Below, piece by piece: positions 61,735 through 64,000 of a DNA stretch of 64,000 nucleotides (positions are counted from its first letter, which is position 1; every line of letters begins with the position of its first letter). The notes beneath the pieces are model-generated. The model was given only the letters and a program-made list of their open reading frames with translations, had not been told where the DNA came from and did no database searches. The DNA is from JAIBAC01 sp046331095 (GTDB lineage: Bacteria > Actinomycetota > Acidimicrobiia > UBA2766): the NCBI GenBank assembly GCA_046331095.1, contig JAXLRM010000003.1, positions 248,001 through 312,000 of the forward strand, in the 5' to 3' direction. The translations under genes were made by a program, and so were the position numbers.

Positions 61735-63206
61735 GAGGGCGGCGCTCCCGCCTGCCGCTGAAGGTGAGGGTCGGCGCGGTCGCCGGTGCGGGTTTCGGTG
61801 CAGCCGTCATCCTCGCTCTCACGGCACCGGGGTGGCCGGTCCCGGTGCCGGTGGGCCGCACGGAGGCGCCCGGGTTGCACGGGACACTCGTGCGTCAATG
61901 GGCGTTCTACATGGCTCTCACGGTGCTCGCACTGGCGTGGCTCGGGCTCGTCCATCTCGCCCGGACGCTGCCGGGTGGGCGCCGTGTCCGCCTCGTTGCC
62001 GTGTGGTGCATCGGCTTCGTGTGGGCCGTACCGCTCCTTGCCGCTCCCCCATTGCAGAGCCGCGACGCCTACAGCTACGTGGCACAGGGCGAGATGGCAG
62101 CACGGGGGTTCGATCCTTCGGTGGACGGGCCGAGCGTGCTCGGCGACGCGTCGTTCACCGACCGTGTCTCGCTGAACTGGACCGACTCACCGGCACCCTA
62201 CGGCCCGCTCGCGTTCGGCAGCGGCGCGGGCCTCGCCGTGATCTCGGGCCATGGCCCCGACGGGATGCTCGCGGGGACCAAGTTCCTGGCGTTCGCGGGC
62301 ATCGTCCTCGCAGGCGCGTGCCTGCCTGTCGTGGCCCGGCGCCAGGGCGTGTCACCCGCGGTTGCCGTCGCCCTCGGGGTCGCGAACCCCGTCGTGATGG
62401 TCCACCTCGTGGGTGGGGCGCACCACGACGCCCTCGTCCTCGGGCTCTTGTGCGCCGCTTTCGCGCTGAGCGCCAGGGAACGACGGCTCCTGGCGCTCGC
62501 CGTCGCCTGCTGCGCGGCAGCCGTGAAGCCGACCGCTCTCGTCGCCGTCTTCTACCTCGGTTGGGACTGGGGCGGCGCTGCCGCTCGGTCCCGGGCACGC
62601 AGCACGATCGCCGGTGCCGGCGCCACCGCGGTCGGCCTCGGGGTCTACGCGGCGCTCGCAGCGGCCACCGCCACGGGTTGGGGATTCGTCGGCGCCACAC
62701 GGTCCTCGACGGCGGTGACGACCGACCTGTCCCTGCCACAGGTCGTGGCCACCGCCCTCGACCCCCATCCCGGCAACGCGCTCCTGGACTGGAGCCGGTT
62801 GGTGCTCCTTGTCCTCGCTGGCGCGGCATGCCTGGTCGTGTGGTGGTACGCCGGCCGTCTCGGAGCGCTTCGGGCAACGGGCCTCACGCTGTTGGCGATC
62901 AGCATCGGGGCGCCGGTGCTGTACCCGTGGTACCCGACGGTGCCGCTCGGTCTCCTGGCCGCGCTGGCGCTGGGCCGCTGGCGGCCCGCTTACGTGGTCG
63001 CGGTCCTGACCCTGGCCTTCGCAATGCACCCGGGGGGCAGCGGAGTGTTCGCCGAGGCCGGCACGTGGCGGCCCCTTCTCCTGGCGCTGTACTGGGTTCC
63101 GTTGCTTGCTGCCGTGACCTACGGCGCCTGGCCCGGCTTGCGTCTGCGACTCTCCCGTGCTCGTGCCGCCCTCTCCGCCCTCGCCACCCCCGACGTGGGG
63201 ACGTGA
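61731..63206 (+). CDS. Polyprenol-phosphate mannose alpha-1,6-mannosyltransferase-like (MptA/MptB family)
   Basis: This 491-residue GT-C protein has about twelve membrane segments. The first loop after helix 3 holds APPLQSRDAYSYVAQGEMAA, with the catalytic Asp pattern of MptA/MptB enzymes, followed by WTDSPAPYGPLAFGSGAGLA and GANP-like GVANPVVMVHLVGGAHHD. In actinobacteria these build the mannan core of lipomannan. It is translationally coupled to the preceding glycosyltransferase. The last codons (TPDVGT then TGA at 63204) are encoded by a palindromic repeat, so the native C-terminus was probably replaced or extended. Confidence 0.82.
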   Translation: MRGRRSRLPLKVRVGAVAGAGFGAAVILALTAPGWPVPVPVGRTEAPGLHGTLVRQWAFYMALTVLALAWLGLVHLARTLPGGRRVRLVAVWCIGFVWAVPLLAAPPLQSRDAYSYVAQGEMAARGFDPSVDGPSVLGDASFTDRVSLNWTDSPAPYGPLAFGSGAGLAVISGHGPDGMLAGTKFLAFAGIVLAGACLPVVARRQGVSPAVAVALGVANPVVMVHLVGGAHHDALVLGLLCAAFALSARERRLLALAVACCAAAVKPTALVAVFYLGWDWGGAAARSRARSTIAGAGATAVGLGVYAALAAATATGWGFVGATRSSTAVTTDLSLPQVVATALDPHPGNALLDWSRLVLLVLAGAACLVVWWYAGRLGALRATGLTLLAISIGAPVLYPWYPTVPLGLLAALALGRWRPAYVVAVLTLAFAMHPGGSGVFAEAGTWRPLLLALYWVPLLAAVTYGAWPGLRLRLSRARAALSALATPDVGT

Positions 63207-63302
63207 AACGGGTCCACAACCCCACCTACGTCCCCACGTCCACCAGCACCCCCGACGTGGGGACGTGAAACGGGTCCACAACCCCACCTACGTCCCCACG
63301 TC
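63192..63302. repeat. Palindromic 49-bp repeat array, locus D (2 copies)
   Basis: Copies at 63192-63240 and 63254-63302 are identical and separated by a 13-base spacer (CACCAGCACCCCC). A near-copy of the spacer follows at 63303-63315. The outer arms are 13 bases here (GACGTGGGGACGT), because position 13 is T and its partner is A. The first copy overlaps the last 15 bases of the upstream mannosyltransferase gene. It separates that gene from convergent gltD. Confidence 0.93.
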
Positions 63303-63331
63303 CACCAGACCCCCCCGACTACCTACCGGGG

Positions 63332-64000
63332 TCAGACCAGGGGGCGGTCGGTGGGACGCACCGGGGCGGGCAGGAGGGTGTCGCCCATCAGGTACGCGTC
63401 GACGGCCGCGGCGCAGGACCGGCCTTCGGCGATCGCCCACACGATGAGGCTCTGACCGCGGCCGCAGTCGCCCGCGACGAACACACCCGCGACGCTGGAC
63501 TGCCAGTCCGGGCCGCGAACGAGGTTGCCACGCGCGTCGATCTCACAACCGAGGTCCCCGACGATGCCGGGCTGCTGCGGGCCGACGAAGCCCATCGCCA
63601 GCAGCACGAGCTCGCAGTCGAGCTCGAACTCCGAATCGGGGACCTCCTCGAACGCAGGTCGTCCGTCCACGGTCCTCTGCTCGACCTCCACGGCCCGGAG
63701 GCCGCACACGTTGCCGTCGTCGCCGGCGAGGAACTCCTTGGTCGACACCGCGTAGACACGCTCGCCGCCCTCCTCGTGTGCGGACGTGACCCGGTACACC
63801 ATCGGATAGGTCGGCCACGGGTTGGTGACGGGGTCGCGCTCGTCGGGCGGACGCGCCATGATCTCGAACTGGTGCACGACCGCGGCGCCCTGGCGCAACG
63901 CCGTTCCGAGGCAGTCGGCACCGGTGTCGCCGCCTCCGATGATGACGACCGACTTGCCCGCCGCGCTGATCGGCGATGCCGCGAGCGTGCCCTCCTGCAC
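63332..64000 (-). CDS. gltD: Glutamate synthase small (NADPH) subunit, C-terminal part
   Basis: The last 222 residues run to a stop at 63332. The second dinucleotide motif KSVVIIGGGDTGADCLGTALRQGA is at the left end, followed by MARPPDERDPVTNPWPTYP and a C-terminal FAD-binding VAGVFVAGDCGRGQSLIVWAIAEGR, diagnostic for GltD. This subunit passes electrons from NADPH to the large subunit GltB for glutamate synthesis. The N-terminal iron-sulphur region is outside the window. gltB normally precedes it. Confidence 0.93.
   Translation of the reverse strand: MQEGTLAASPISAAGKSVVIIGGGDTGADCLGTALRQGAAVVHQFEIMARPPDERDPVTNPWPTYPMVYRVTSAHEEGGERVYAVSTKEFLAGDDGNVCGLRAVEVEQRTVDGRPAFEEVPDSEFELDCELVLLAMGFVGPQQPGIVGDLGCEIDARGNLVRGPDWQSSVAGVFVAGDCGRGQSLIVWAIAEGRSCAAAVDAYLMGDTLLPAPVRPTDRPLV

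Overview
The window is a 64 kb stretch of very GC-rich DNA with dense coding, short 4-bp start/stop overlaps, frequent GTG starts and many TANNNT promoter boxes sitting only 6-10 bases before a start codon. Together with the steroid-catabolism genes, a DrrAB-like exporter, a SNF2/SWIM gene pair, 10-methyl fatty acid genes and a polyprenol-phosphate mannosyltransferase, this points to a high-GC actinomycete. I would guess an Acidimicrobiia-type lineage, because no mycolate-specific genes are seen; that placement is an inference. No rRNA, insertion sequence, prophage or CRISPR array is visible.

Layout. Positions 1-20 kb are dominated by lipid and steroid catabolism: two acyl-CoA dehydrogenases, then an ipdC-ipdB-ipdA-echA20 operon facing a divergent short-chain dehydrogenase, an arrangement recalling the Mycobacterium tuberculosis Rv3549c-Rv3553 region. 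At 13-16 kb follow an ipdF homologue (Rv3559c type), a fadE30/ipdE1-type acyl-CoA dehydrogenase and a phospholipid-type acyltransferase, divergent from an FAD-linked oxidase across a KstR-type operator. Between them lie a duplicated GAF-PAS pair, a DUF6159-like membrane protein, an ABC-F ATPase and CorA. Positions 20-28 kb hold a serine beta-lactamase-like hydrolase, a beta-propeller exoprotein, an S9 peptidase, a LigD-type polymerase fused to a Pnkp-like phosphatase, a HAD phosphatase and a long-form hibernation factor. Positions 28-36 kb hold a sugar transferase, TPR protein, lgt, two MaoC dehydratases, PhoD and MsrB. Positions 36-45 kb hold a type IV pilin-like protein, a PilZ membrane protein, a PAP2 phosphatase, a CHASE4 hybrid kinase, inositol-phosphate synthase, a DUF218 protein and a CPBP protease. 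Positions 44.5-52 kb hold the SWIM/SNF2 pair, HU, a hydrolase and an ABC exporter. After a non-canonical tRNA-like gene, 52-64 kb carries a secreted protein, an OmpA-domain/propeller operon, a UDP-glucose pyrophosphorylase with a probable tuberculostearic-acid (tmsA/tmsB-type) operon, two membrane glycosyltransferases and the 3' end of gltD.

The two signals I rate highest are a fusion of an NHEJ-type primase-polymerase with a T4-Pnkp-like 3'-phosphatase domain (25.1-26.6 kb), and a family of intergenic tandem arrays built from a 49-bp palindrome plus a 13-bp spacer. The arrays occur at four loci, three between convergent genes, with spacers that are locus-specific but uniform within a locus. 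A second, sequence-unrelated palindromic array with almost the same period sits at 50.2 kb. In-frame minisatellites occur in at least four proteins.
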